Shown here one piece after another: positions 1 through 8,470 of a stretch of DNA of 63,213 nucleotides. This DNA is from Fimousia sp036311565 (lineage in GTDB: Bacteria > Bacillota > Clostridia > Lachnospirales > Lachnospiraceae). The notes beneath the pieces were generated by a model. That model saw nothing but the letters and a program-made list of their open reading frames with translations, did not search any database and was not told the origin of the DNA. How positions within the stretch are numbered: position 1 is the first letter of the stretch; every line of letters begins with the position of its first letter. The position numbers were made by a program, and so were the translations under genes. The stretch covers positions 1 to 63,213 of the forward strand of contig JAXJPR010000011.1 of the NCBI GenBank assembly GCA_036311565.1, written 5' to 3'.

Positions 1-229
1 AAGCAGTTTCAGGATCTGTCGTGTATCCGAAAGCAACTTCAGGGGCATGTTCTTTTAAGTAAATCTCACATGCTTTAGCAACAGTTTCCTGACGCTGGGC
101 ATCGTTATCATAGAATTTGATAGAACGGATAGGGAAACGATTCATATGTTCTAAAAGCATTAATACGATACCTGGTGTAAATGTGCTTCCGCCACCAGCA
201 ACAGTAATAGAATATTTTTTATTTGACAT
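1..229 (-). CDS. glvA: 6-phospho-alpha-glucosidase (GH4), N-terminal part, cut by window edge
   Basis: Translated from the minus strand, the 76 visible residues start MSNKKYSITVAGGGSTFTPG. This is the NAD-binding N-terminus of family 4 glycosidases of the GlvA/MalH type, which hydrolyse maltose-6-phosphate and related phosphorylated alpha-glucosides in the cytoplasm using NAD and a divalent metal. An AGGAGG ribosome binding site lies just upstream of the ATG. The gene follows the alpha-glucoside PTS permease by 37 bases, so the two form an uptake-and-cleavage operon. The catalytic domain lies outside the window. The family assignment is firm; the exact substrate is inferred from the neighbouring permease. 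Confidence 0.88.
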   Translation of the reverse strand, partial: MSNKKYSITVAGGGSTFTPGIVLMLLEHMNRFPIRSIKFYDNDAQRQETVAKACEIYLKEHAPEVAFGYTTDPETA

Positions 230-266
230 AATAATTTCCTCCTACTAGGTATAAAGTAGTATAGTG

Positions 267-1826
267 TTATAATAAGTTTTCAAATTTTTCACGAACACTT
301 GGTACTTTTAATCCAACGATTACCTGGAATGCTTTTCCATTTACAGAACATCCATGGGCACCAATAGATTTAAAGTAAGCATCGCCCTGACAAAGAGTTT
401 CATCTTTTACATTGACACGAAGTCTTGTTGCACAGTTTGTTACGTCTACAATGTTATCTTTTCCGCCAAGACCTTCTAAGATTAATTCTTCAAAAGATGG
501 AGCTGCTCCGTCTTTACCTTTTGCCTGTTTTTCACGGAATTCTGCTTTAGAACCAAATTTAATTTCTTCATCATCTTCACGTCCAGGAGTTTTAAAATCG
601 AATTTTAAAATTAATGTACGGAATACAATAAAGTAAATACCGGTAAATGCTAAACCGATGAGTAACATTACTAAGTACTGTTTCCAGTGGTTACCAATTA
701 ATGGAATCCAGTTTAAAGAAGCCATTTCAATTGCACCACCAGCATGGATACCAACGATTCCTGCAAGGTACATGCAAGTAGATAAGCATGCTGCTAAGAA
801 TGCATGAACAACGAATAATGCTGGTGCCATGAATAAGAATGTAAATTCGATTGGTTCTGTAACACCACAGAAAATAGCTGTTAATGTAATTGGAACTAAT
901 AAACCAAGGATTTTTTTACGTTTTTCAGGTTTTGCAGTTGCATAGAATGCAAGAGCGATACCAGGACATCCAAAGATTTTAGAGAATCCTGTTGCACAGA
1001 TTCCAGCTTCTGGAACTAAAGATTTTAAAGAAGCAGTAGAAGCTGCGATTTCTGGAAGTTTTGTTGCCCAGTATGCATATAATCCACCAGGAACAATGGC
1101 ATTGTCGTACCAGAATGGAGAATATAATAAATGGTGTAATCCGAATGGAATTAATACTCTTTCTAAGAATACGAATACCCATACGCCGGCTGCACCAGCA
1201 CTCTTAACGAATCCCTGGAATACAAGCATACCTACCTGTACTTTTGGCCATACAAGTGCAGCGATCAGTGCAACTGGGATCATAACGAAGAAGCCGATCA
1301 TGAAGATAAATGTTGAACCAGAGAATGTTCCGAGCCATTCAGGTAATTCTGTATCAAAGAAACGGTTATGTAAATAAATAACGATTCCAGAAATTAAAAG
1401 GGCTCCGATCATACCCATATCTAATGTTTTGATATTAGCAATTAATGTTAATCCGCTGCTTCCGCCAACTTCCTGAGCAAAGTCAACACCAAAGATTGGA
1501 CCCCACTGAGAAAGAATTGTGCTTAAGAAGTAATGGAAAGTTAAGTAAAGGACCAATGCTTCCATACAACATCTGGCCTGCTGTTTTTTTGCCATTCCAA
1601 CAGGAAGACCTACTACGAATAACAGAGGGAGCTGATTAAATACTGTCCATCCACCCTGTAAAATAACGTTCCAGCATTTGTACCACATACTGGTTGGGGC
1701 TGCCAGACTGCCCATAATTACTTCTGTGGTGAATAATGTTCCGATTCCGATTACGATACCTGCAAAGGCAAACAGTAATACAGGAGTAAACATTGCTCCA
1801 CCAAACTTTTGGATTTTTTGCATCAT
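267..1826 (-). CDS. glvC: PTS alpha-glucoside (maltose-type) transporter, EIICB
   Basis: This 519-residue membrane permease takes up and phosphorylates an alpha-glucoside such as maltose. Residues 1 to about 405 are the hydrophobic EIIC domain, with the motif GVTEPIEFTFLF typical of the glucose/maltose PTS superfamily. After a charged linker, the EIIB domain occupies about residues 450-519, with the phosphocysteine in NCATRLRV (Cys465). There is no EIIA domain, so a separate EIIA, perhaps the glucose-type one, must supply phosphate; this is also usual for GlvC/MalB. An AAAGGA site precedes the first of two tandem ATG codons. The neighbour is the GH4 phospho-alpha-glucosidase, supporting an alpha-glucoside substrate. 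Confidence 0.9.
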   Translation of the reverse strand: MMQKIQKFGGAMFTPVLLFAFAGIVIGIGTLFTTEVIMGSLAAPTSMWYKCWNVILQGGWTVFNQLPLLFVVGLPVGMAKKQQARCCMEALVLYLTFHYFLSTILSQWGPIFGVDFAQEVGGSSGLTLIANIKTLDMGMIGALLISGIVIYLHNRFFDTELPEWLGTFSGSTFIFMIGFFVMIPVALIAALVWPKVQVGMLVFQGFVKSAGAAGVWVFVFLERVLIPFGLHHLLYSPFWYDNAIVPGGLYAYWATKLPEIAASTASLKSLVPEAGICATGFSKIFGCPGIALAFYATAKPEKRKKILGLLVPITLTAIFCGVTEPIEFTFLFMAPALFVVHAFLAACLSTCMYLAGIVGIHAGGAIEMASLNWIPLIGNHWKQYLVMLLIGLAFTGIYFIVFRTLILKFDFKTPGREDDEEIKFGSKAEFREKQAKGKDGAAPSFEELILEGLGGKDNIVDVTNCATRLRVNVKDETLCQGDAYFKSIGAHGCSVNGKAFQVIVGLKVPSVREKFENLL

Positions 1827-1878
1827 AATTTTTTTTCCTTTCTTTTTTGATGTGTTTACTTGTTCCTTTGATGAAATA

Positions 1879-1907
1879 ATCTTAGCAAAATGTCAGTTTT
1901 TATTCAA
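1879..1907 (-). promoter_or_regulatory. Probable promoter of the glvC-glvA operon
   Basis: On the minus strand TTGAAT and TAAGAT are separated by 17 bases and lie about 55 bases upstream of glvC. This is a reasonable sigma-A promoter by sequence only. No regulator gene or clear operator was seen beside it. Confidence 0.5.
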
Positions 1908-2017
1908 TATATACAAAAGATTTAGTGATGATACGATATAAATTGACAATTTGAACAGAATGTGTGAAAATTCACATCCTCGTAACAAAGAAAGAGATAG
2001 ATTAAGAAAAAATAGAA

Positions 2018-2046
2018 TTGACAGTAAAAATTCTTTTTGATAAGAT
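2018..2046 (+). promoter_or_regulatory. Sigma-A promoter of the manganese riboswitch transcript
   Basis: TTGACA at 2018-2023 and TAAGAT at 2041-2046 are separated by exactly 17 bases. Transcription would begin near 2053, which is where the first strand of riboswitch helix P1 starts. Confidence 0.75.
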
Positions 2047-2052
2047 TTTAAT

Positions 2053-2153
2053 GATATTAGGGAGTAGTTTGCATCCATTGAGGATGTTATGCATAACGTC
2101 ATCACGCCGTTTCTGGCCGGGATGCATACTGAGATAAGAACGAGACTTTTATC
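2053..2153 (+). promoter_or_regulatory. yybP-ykoY family manganese riboswitch
   Basis: The element has the hallmark GGGAGTAG right after the 5' strand of P1, a central GTCAT segment, and a 3' P1 strand GACTTTTATC that partly pairs with GATATTAG at 2053-2060. The 3' P1 strand is also the 5' arm of the terminator that follows, so folding of the aptamer and of the terminator exclude each other. In this family Mn2+ binding stabilises P1 and allows read-through. It therefore should switch on the downstream cation exchanger when manganese is high. A second copy with the same layout lies at 57990-58090. Confidence 0.85.
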
Positions 2154-2185
2154 GCGTTTTTTTGGTGCGATAAAAGTCTTTTTTG
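2144..2185 (+). terminator. Riboswitch-controlled intrinsic terminator
   Basis: A 12-base-pair stem, GACTTTTATCGC with GCGATAAAAGTC, is followed by a T run. Its 5' arm overlaps the 3' strand of the riboswitch P1 helix. Confidence 0.88.
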
Positions 2186-2227
2186 TTGTTTTAGGACAAT
2201 TCATTTGTGAAAAGAAAGGACAAGATT

Positions 2228-3160
2228 ATGGAAATTATGATTCAATTGATATTATTGGTAATTGGATTTACCTTACTGGCAAAAGGGGCTGACTGGTTTG
2301 TGGATGGAGCTGCAGGAGTAGCTGAGAAGTTTGGGATTCCACAACTGGTCATTGGTCTGACAATTGTAGCTATGGGAACGAGTGCACCGGAAGCAGCTGT
2401 CAGTATTACAGCGGCGTTGAGAGGAAATGCAGCCATTACCATTGGAAATATAGTGGGAAGCAATATTTTAAATATTTTAATTATTTTAGGGCTTACTTCT
2501 GTAATCACTTCTGTAGCAGTAGCGAAGTCAACAGTAAAGTATGAAATGCCTTATATGATTTTCATTACAGTATTACTTATTTTATTTGGTTATACTGGTG
2601 GAACAGTAAATTTTGCAGAAGGAGTTTTACTTTGGGTATGTTTTATTCTTTATTTGGGATATTTGTTAAAAATGTCAAAAGAAAATAAAGAAAGTGTGGA
2701 TGAAGAAGCGCAGGAAAAATCTATCGGAAAATTATTATTGGTAACCGTGGTTGGTCTGGTATGCATTATTTTAGGAAGTGATGTAACGGTAGATGCTGCA
2801 ACTGCAATTGCCAAAATCCTTGGTCTTAGTGAGCGATTCATTGGACTGACCATTGTAGCACTTGGAACCTCTCTTCCTGAGTTATTTACTTCTGTATCTG
2901 CTGCCATAAAGGGAAAAGCAGACATTGCCATTGGAAATATTGTAGGAAGTAATATCTTTAATATTTTATTCGTCGTTGGTACTACAGCGCTCATTACTCC
3001 AGTTGTTTTCCAGACAAAATTTGTTATTGATACATTGATTGTAGCAGCAGCAGGAGCATTATTATGGTTATGTGTATTTAGAAAACAAAAATTGACAAGA
3101 ACTCATGGAGTGATTATGTTGATTTGTTATGGAGCATATTTTGCATATTTATTAATGTAG
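2228..3160 (+). CDS. CaCA-family cation exchanger, probable manganese/calcium exporter
   Basis: This 310-residue integral membrane protein has the two inverted alpha repeats of the Ca2+:cation antiporter superfamily (YrbG type). Repeat one has GTSAPE and GNIVGSNILN; repeat two has GTSLPE and GNIVGSNIFN. The conserved glutamates line the cation site in this family. I chose the ATG at 2228 because AGAAAGGA lies just upstream; an in-frame GTG at 2207 sits upstream of that site and is unlikely. The substrate is not fixed by the family, but the manganese riboswitch upstream implies Mn2+ export, perhaps with calcium. popT follows 15 bases later and may share the transcript. Confidence 0.85.
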   Translation: MEIMIQLILLVIGFTLLAKGADWFVDGAAGVAEKFGIPQLVIGLTIVAMGTSAPEAAVSITAALRGNAAITIGNIVGSNILNILIILGLTSVITSVAVAKSTVKYEMPYMIFITVLLILFGYTGGTVNFAEGVLLWVCFILYLGYLLKMSKENKESVDEEAQEKSIGKLLLVTVVGLVCIILGSDVTVDAATAIAKILGLSERFIGLTIVALGTSLPELFTSVSAAIKGKADIAIGNIVGSNIFNILFVVGTTALITPVVFQTKFVIDTLIVAAAGALLWLCVFRKQKLTRTHGVIMLICYGAYFAYLLM

Positions 3161-3175
3161 GAAAGGAGAATTCTT

Positions 3176-4057
3176 ATGATTTTAAGAGTTTTAGGAGGTC
3201 TTCTAATGGCACTTGCCGACAGTGTGCCAGGAGTTTCTGGAGGAACCATAGCGTTTTTAATGGGATTTTATGATGATTTTATTTCTTCTCTTCATGATAT
3301 TATTTCAAAAGATAAGAGAAAACGTCAGAAAGCGATACAGTTTTTAGTGAAGTTAGGAAGTGGTTGGATTGTGGGGATGGCTATGGCAGCCCTTGCCATT
3401 ACTGCAGTGTTTGAAAAATACATTTATCAGGTAAGTTCATTATTCCTGGGATTTGTATTATTTGCGATTCCATTGATTATGATGGAAGAAAAAGAAGCAT
3501 TTAAAGAAAATTATAAAAATATTATTTTTGTATTGTTTGGGGCTGTGTTAGTCATTGCCATTACTTATTTTTCCGGATCGTCTGCCAGCAGCAGTATTGC
3601 ATGGGGAGATTTATCCGTTGGAACTGGAATTTTTCTTTTTGTTTGTGCTATGTGTGCAATTTCAGCCATGGTTCTTCCGGGAATTTCAGGATCCTCTCTC
3701 CTGCTGGTATTTGGATTTTATCAGGCTGTGATGGAAGCACTTCGAGGACTTCTTCATTTACAGTTTGAGTATTTACCAGGAGTTATCATCTTTGGATGTG
3801 GAGTTTTAGTAGGAATTGGAACGATTGTAAAAGGATTAAAGGTGGCATTGGATAAAAAACGTTGTGCGACCATGTATACCATCATTGGAATGATGCTTGG
3901 TTCTTTCTATGCCATTATTATGGGACCAGAAAGTTTAAAAACAAATCCTTGTCCAGCCATGACCCTGGATACTTTTTACCCAGTATTTTTTATCATAGGT
4001 GGAGCGGTAATTTTAGGACTTCAGGCTTTAAAACGTGTCTTTGAAGAAAAAGAATAA
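3176..4057 (+). CDS. popT: DUF368 undecaprenyl-phosphate translocase PopT
   Basis: This 293-residue polytopic membrane protein starts MILRVLGGLLMALADSVPG and carries the paired signatures DSVPGVSGGTIA near the N-terminus and VLPGISGSSLLL near residue 170. These define DUF368. Members were shown to return undecaprenyl phosphate, the lipid carrier for peptidoglycan and teichoic acid precursors, from the outer to the inner leaflet. A GAAAGGAGAA ribosome binding site precedes the ATG. It lies 15 bases behind the riboswitch-controlled exchanger, so its expression may partly depend on manganese; that link is inference from spacing. Confidence 0.85.
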   Translation: MILRVLGGLLMALADSVPGVSGGTIAFLMGFYDDFISSLHDIISKDKRKRQKAIQFLVKLGSGWIVGMAMAALAITAVFEKYIYQVSSLFLGFVLFAIPLIMMEEKEAFKENYKNIIFVLFGAVLVIAITYFSGSSASSSIAWGDLSVGTGIFLFVCAMCAISAMVLPGISGSSLLLVFGFYQAVMEALRGLLHLQFEYLPGVIIFGCGVLVGIGTIVKGLKVALDKKRCATMYTIIGMMLGSFYAIIMGPESLKTNPCPAMTLDTFYPVFFIIGGAVILGLQALKRVFEEKE

Positions 4058-4060
4058 AAG

Positions 4061-4132
4061 AAAAATCCTGTCAGATGGATGTCCAATGTCATTAAGCTAA
4101 GACATTGGATGGATATCTGGCAGGATTTTTTT
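4061..4132. terminator. Bidirectional terminator between popT and the alanine symporter
   Basis: A long imperfect stem begins AAAAATCCTG, has an inner arm TCCAATGTC pairing with GACATTGGA, and ends CAGGATTTTTTT. A and T runs on both sides make it usable by the two convergent genes. Confidence 0.85.
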
Positions 4133-4162
4133 AATAACAACTTTATTATCGAAAAATATGGA

Positions 4163-5548
4163 TCAGTTCTTATGGAAATATTCTTTTACTAACTGGAAAA
4201 CCGTTCCGGACAATAAGAATAATGCAATTAAGTTTGGAATGGACATTAAACCATTAAAGGTCTCGGCAATACTCCAAAGTAATCCAAGATCAATGGTCGC
4301 GCCTATAACGGCTACTAATGAATAGGCGATCATAAATGGCTTGATAACTTTTGATGAAAATAAAAATTCAATACATCTTGCACCATAAAGGCCCCATCCG
4401 ATAATTGTGGAGAATGCAAAACAGCAAAGGGCCACAGCAGTGAAGATGGATACCCAGTTTCCATAAGTAGAGGTAAAACCTAGGATGGTAAGTTCAGCTC
4501 CTGCTTCAGTTCCATAAGCAATTGGAATATTGCTGCATAAGATGACCAAAGCAGTTAATGTACAAATAACAATGGTATCCATAAATACTTCGAAAATTCC
4601 AAATAAGCCCTGTCTTACCGGTTCATTTGTATCGGCACATGCATGGGCGATGGAGCCGGTACCAAGTCCGGCTTCATTGGAGAAAATCCCTCTGGAAACT
4701 CCTTTTTTCATGCTGGTAAAGAAGGATCCTACAACTCCTCCAGTAACTGCATGAGGATTGAACGCACCGTGAATGATAGAGGAAAATACAGAAGGTACGT
4801 GATTGATATTCAGGATGATAACTCCGATTCCAAGGACAATGTAGATAAGTGCCATAAAAGGAACTAATTTTTCAGATACTCTGCCGATTCTTTTAATCCC
4901 ACCTAAAAGAACCATTCCAACTAAAATTGCGATGACAATACCAAAAATCAGGTTTAACGTATCAACGGAAGATGGAGAGATGATCTGAAAGTTTAACAAA
5001 GCAGAATTAATTGCTGCAACAATCGTATTTACCTGAGCTGCGTTTCCGGTACCAAACACAGTCAATACCCCAAATGCAGCAAAAGCAAATGCCAGCCAGT
5101 GCCATTGTTTGGATAATCCATTTTTGATGTAGTACATTGGTCCGCCGACATAGTCTCCGTCTGCGTTTCTTTCACGGAAATGAACTGCTAAAGTTACTTC
5201 TGCAAATTTTGTACACATGCCTAAAAGGGCAGAAACCCACATCCAGAAAACAGCGCCAGGACCGCCGATGGCAATGGCTCCTGCAACCCCGGCAATATTT
5301 CCAGTACCTACAGTGCCGGATAAGGCAGTGCAAACGGCCTGAAATGGAGTTATGGCGCCGTCAGCAGCATCGGATTTGTCAAAGATTTTTCCTATTGTAT
5401 TTTTCATAGCATAAGGAAATTTACGGATCTGGAGAAAGCCAGTGCCAAAGCTTAAATATAATCCTACACCAATGATACAGATCATGGCAGGAACTCCCCA
5501 GATAAAATTATTTACGGCACTATTTACGGTTTCGATTACATGTAACAT
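4163..5548 (-). CDS. Sodium:alanine symporter, AGCS family
   Basis: This polytopic membrane protein of about 461 residues belongs to the AGCS (AlsT/DagA) family, which imports alanine or glycine with sodium. Typical segments are GTVGTGNIAGVAGAIAIGGPG and GIFSNEAGLGTGSIAHA. I place the start at ATG 5548 (MLHVIETVNS). A TTG at 5557 is also in frame and only three bases behind an AAAGG motif, so the start is uncertain by three codons. It is convergent with popT and shares its terminator. The upstream 250 bases hold its promoter and that of the divergent CapA-like gene. Confidence 0.88.
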   Translation of the reverse strand: MLHVIETVNSAVNNFIWGVPAMICIIGVGLYLSFGTGFLQIRKFPYAMKNTIGKIFDKSDAADGAITPFQAVCTALSGTVGTGNIAGVAGAIAIGGPGAVFWMWVSALLGMCTKFAEVTLAVHFRERNADGDYVGGPMYYIKNGLSKQWHWLAFAFAAFGVLTVFGTGNAAQVNTIVAAINSALLNFQIISPSSVDTLNLIFGIVIAILVGMVLLGGIKRIGRVSEKLVPFMALIYIVLGIGVIILNINHVPSVFSSIIHGAFNPHAVTGGVVGSFFTSMKKGVSRGIFSNEAGLGTGSIAHACADTNEPVRQGLFGIFEVFMDTIVICTLTALVILCSNIPIAYGTEAGAELTILGFTSTYGNWVSIFTAVALCCFAFSTIIGWGLYGARCIEFLFSSKVIKPFMIAYSLVAVIGATIDLGLLWSIAETFNGLMSIPNLIALFLLSGTVFQLVKEYFHKN

Positions 5549-5803
5549 AAATAACAATGACCTTTCTATAATTTATTTTTTTAAGCCAGTTAAGCAGACC
5601 GGATTGGAAACATATGGCCTTCTCATGGCTAATTATACAAAAACAAAGTGCAACATGAGAAATAATACCATAAATTAGCGAAAAAGTACATAAAAGCGTA
5701 AGAAAATTAAGGTATACATAGCAATTGGGATATGTTACGATACAAACAATGAAAAAAACTTTATTTGAAGATAAAAGCGATACAGGAATAGGGGAGTATG
5801 GAT

Positions 5804-7666
5804 ATGGAAAAAAAATTAAATTTAGAAATCTATGAATATAAGAGACCAAGTTATCGATTCCGGAAAAGAAAGAAAAATTTCACAATTGATGGAGAACAAT
5901 GCAAACGTGAAAGCAGATATACCTTTGATGGAACTATGTATGTTTCAAAGGATGCCCAGCCAAAAGAAGAAATCTCTATTTTAATGGCAGGAGATTTATT
6001 ATGTCAGGAAAATCTTCTCAGATGCTATCATGTGGATGGAGATGATTATGATTTTTCATTATGCTTTGATTACATCAGGCCCATCTTAAAAGGGGCAGAT
6101 TTTTCAGTGGGGAATTTAGAGACACCAATTTCAGACCGGGCACCTTACCGTGGAGAGATTTTAACTCATGAAGGACCATTTTATTGTAACGCACCAATTG
6201 AATACATGGATGCATTACAATATGCAGGGTTCGATATGCTCACCACGGCCAATAATCATACGCTGGATGCCGGGGTACATGGATTGTGTCAGACCATTTT
6301 AAATGCCCGGAAATTTGGTTTTATACAGACGGGAACATTTTACGAAAAGACAGATAAATTTGTAATCGTGAATATCTGCGGATTTAAAGTAGGTTTCACG
6401 GCATTTGGAACTACTTATAATACCATGACCGGGAATTTGACCAAAGAAGGAAAAGAGACGTTATTAAATACGTATTCTAAAACAGATGCCGAAAAAATAT
6501 ATCAGGCCATGAAACAGCAGGGAGCAGAATTTATGATCTGTCTTCCACATTGGGGAAAAGAATTTACGAAAGTCATATCAAAAAAGCAAAGAGAAATGGC
6601 AGAAACATTGACGGAAATTGGATATGATGCAGTGATTGGTTCACATTCTCATGTAGTGCAAAAAATGGAAGTGATCAATGGAAAGCCAGTGGTCTTTTCT
6701 CTTGGAAATTTATTGACCCACTTAAATGTTTCAGGAGGATGGCTGGATACTCAGTATCCAGTATTATGCAATATTCGCTTGAAAAGGGAAAATGAAACTA
6801 TTCGTTCTGAAATTGATTTTATACCATGCAGGATTTTAAAAGATTTAGATGGAATCCCATATACCATTCTTCCATGTAATGAACATTTAAAGATTTCGGA
6901 TAAAATAAAAGAAGAGTTAAAAGAGGTACCACAAAAAGTGGCAACATTGCTTTGTTCTGATGAAACTGTTCTAAATTTGAATTATTCAGTGCCAGAACAA
7001 GAAATAGAAACTCTGGAAAAAGCAAAGAGACAGCAGAAAGAAAGAGTACAGAGAATTGAGGGGATCGATGCGATGGAAGAGGTTTTTAATACCATTGATG
7101 AAAAAGAAGCACAAGAATTCTTTCGAAGTGGATTCAGGAAAAAGAATCCAGATGACTACGATGTCCAAAAAAGAGGAATTTTCCGGGTATATACCGATCA
7201 TGCGGAACTTGTAAAATATAGTTCGATTTCGCCAGTTACAAAAATCAATGAGAAGATACAGGGACTCCCAGTGACATGCATCAATAATGCAGGAGGTCCC
7301 AATGATTCGGCACGTATTATTTATTTAGGAAAACATACACAAATTGTAGGAAAATCTGCATTTCAAGAATTTCGGAAGCTGGAAAGTGTCCGGATTTTTG
7401 AGGGATTAAGGGAAATTGATAAGCAGGCATTTGAGGGATGTATTAGTTTAACAGGAATCAATTTGCCAAAAACCATGGAGTTCATTGGAGCAAAAGCATT
7501 TGCGGGTTGTAAGAATTTGTTGAATATTAAAATTCCAGCAGGTGTGCAGCAGATCGGGCGAAAAGCGTTTGAGGGATGCAGGGATCTGACAATTTATTGT
7601 AAGAAAAACTCTTATGCAGAAAAGTATGCAAAAGCAAATAATATTCATATAAAATATATACCATAG
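5804..7666 (+). CDS. CapA-like phosphoesterase domain protein with C-terminal leucine-rich repeats
   Basis: Residues from about 50 to 350 form a CapA/PgsA (PGA_cap) metallophosphoesterase-like domain, with MAGDLL, GNLETPI, TTANNHTLDAG, LPHWGKE and IGSHSHVVQ in the expected order. Residues from about 500 to the end hold BspA-type (LRR_5) repeats such as IGAKAFAGCKNL and IGRKAFEGCRDL. There is no signal peptide or membrane segment at the N-terminus, which is odd for a CapA relative because these usually act outside the membrane in poly-gamma-glutamate export. ATG 5804 has better spacing from AGGGGAG than ATG 5798. The precise function is unknown. Confidence 0.75.
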   Translation: MEKKLNLEIYEYKRPSYRFRKRKKNFTIDGEQCKRESRYTFDGTMYVSKDAQPKEEISILMAGDLLCQENLLRCYHVDGDDYDFSLCFDYIRPILKGADFSVGNLETPISDRAPYRGEILTHEGPFYCNAPIEYMDALQYAGFDMLTTANNHTLDAGVHGLCQTILNARKFGFIQTGTFYEKTDKFVIVNICGFKVGFTAFGTTYNTMTGNLTKEGKETLLNTYSKTDAEKIYQAMKQQGAEFMICLPHWGKEFTKVISKKQREMAETLTEIGYDAVIGSHSHVVQKMEVINGKPVVFSLGNLLTHLNVSGGWLDTQYPVLCNIRLKRENETIRSEIDFIPCRILKDLDGIPYTILPCNEHLKISDKIKEELKEVPQKVATLLCSDETVLNLNYSVPEQEIETLEKAKRQQKERVQRIEGIDAMEEVFNTIDEKEAQEFFRSGFRKKNPDDYDVQKRGIFRVYTDHAELVKYSSISPVTKINEKIQGLPVTCINNAGGPNDSARIIYLGKHTQIVGKSAFQEFRKLESVRIFEGLREIDKQAFEGCISLTGINLPKTMEFIGAKAFAGCKNLLNIKIPAGVQQIGRKAFEGCRDLTIYCKKNSYAEKYAKANNIHIKYIP

Positions 7667-7694
7667 AACAAAAGAAGAAAGTGGGGCAGATACA

Positions 7695-8441
7695 ATGAAA
7701 GTAACAGGAGTTTATTTTTCACCAACCGAAAATACAAGAAAAAGTATCGAGGCTATGGCTACAGCATTAGATAGACGCTATGATACCATTGATCTTACAT
7801 TGCCAGAAAATGCTCAGGTTCAAAGGGAATTTTTAAAAGAGGAATTTGTAATTATAGGGGCACCAGTCTATGCAGGAAGACTGCCAAAGGAAGCAGCCCA
7901 ACGAATGAAAGGCCTAAAAGGAGATCATACCCCATGTTTAATTATCGTTACTTATGGAAACCGTCATTATGATGATGCGTTGGTGGAATTAGAAGATATT
8001 GTGAAAAAACAGGGATTTGCAGTGAAAGGTGCAGCTGCATTAATCGGAAGACATACATATGGAGATATTCAAAGTGAACGTCCAGATGCCCAGGATTTAG
8101 CAGCCGATGGAGAATTTGCAAGAGAAGCGGCAAACAATGACAGAATGATATCAAAAATCCCGGGAAATCGTCCGTATGCAAAAGAAGCAGTTTATGGCGG
8201 GAAATTTAAGCCTCTGACAGCAGATACCTGCGTGGGATGCGGATTGTGTAAAGAGAATTGTCCAGTTGGAGCTATTGAAGAAGATTTTATCGTAAATGAA
8301 CAGACATGTATGTCCTGCTTTCGATGCATTCGCAATTGCCCAGTGGGGGCAAAACATATGAAAACCAAAGCATATGAACAATTTGCGGAAGAGTTTTCAC
8401 AAAAACTGGAAAAAAGAAGAGAAAATGAGTATTATTTATAA
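7695..8441 (+). CDS. EFR1 family ferrodoxin (flavodoxin-like plus 2[4Fe-4S])
   Basis: This 248-residue protein joins an N-terminal flavodoxin-like domain (GVYFSPTENTRKS, the phosphate-binding turn) to two C-terminal 4Fe-4S motifs, CVGCGLCKENCP and CMSCFRCIRNCP. This is the EFR1 arrangement common in Clostridia, a cytoplasmic electron carrier that pairs FMN with iron-sulfur clusters. It lies 28 bases after the CapA-like gene and 29 bases before the aldolase, so the three may be co-transcribed, although no shared pathway is obvious. Its redox partners are unknown. Confidence 0.85.
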   Translation: MKVTGVYFSPTENTRKSIEAMATALDRRYDTIDLTLPENAQVQREFLKEEFVIIGAPVYAGRLPKEAAQRMKGLKGDHTPCLIIVTYGNRHYDDALVELEDIVKKQGFAVKGAAALIGRHTYGDIQSERPDAQDLAADGEFAREAANNDRMISKIPGNRPYAKEAVYGGKFKPLTADTCVGCGLCKENCPVGAIEEDFIVNEQTCMSCFRCIRNCPVGAKHMKTKAYEQFAEEFSQKLEKRRENEYYL

Positions 8442-8470
8442 GAAATACCCATAAATTTGGAGGAAATAAA

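Noticed and set aside
2089..2292. Open frame of 67 codons starting inside the first manganese riboswitch
   Set aside because: It lies over the aptamer, terminator and the start of the exchanger gene in another frame, with no ribosome site and no protein similarity.
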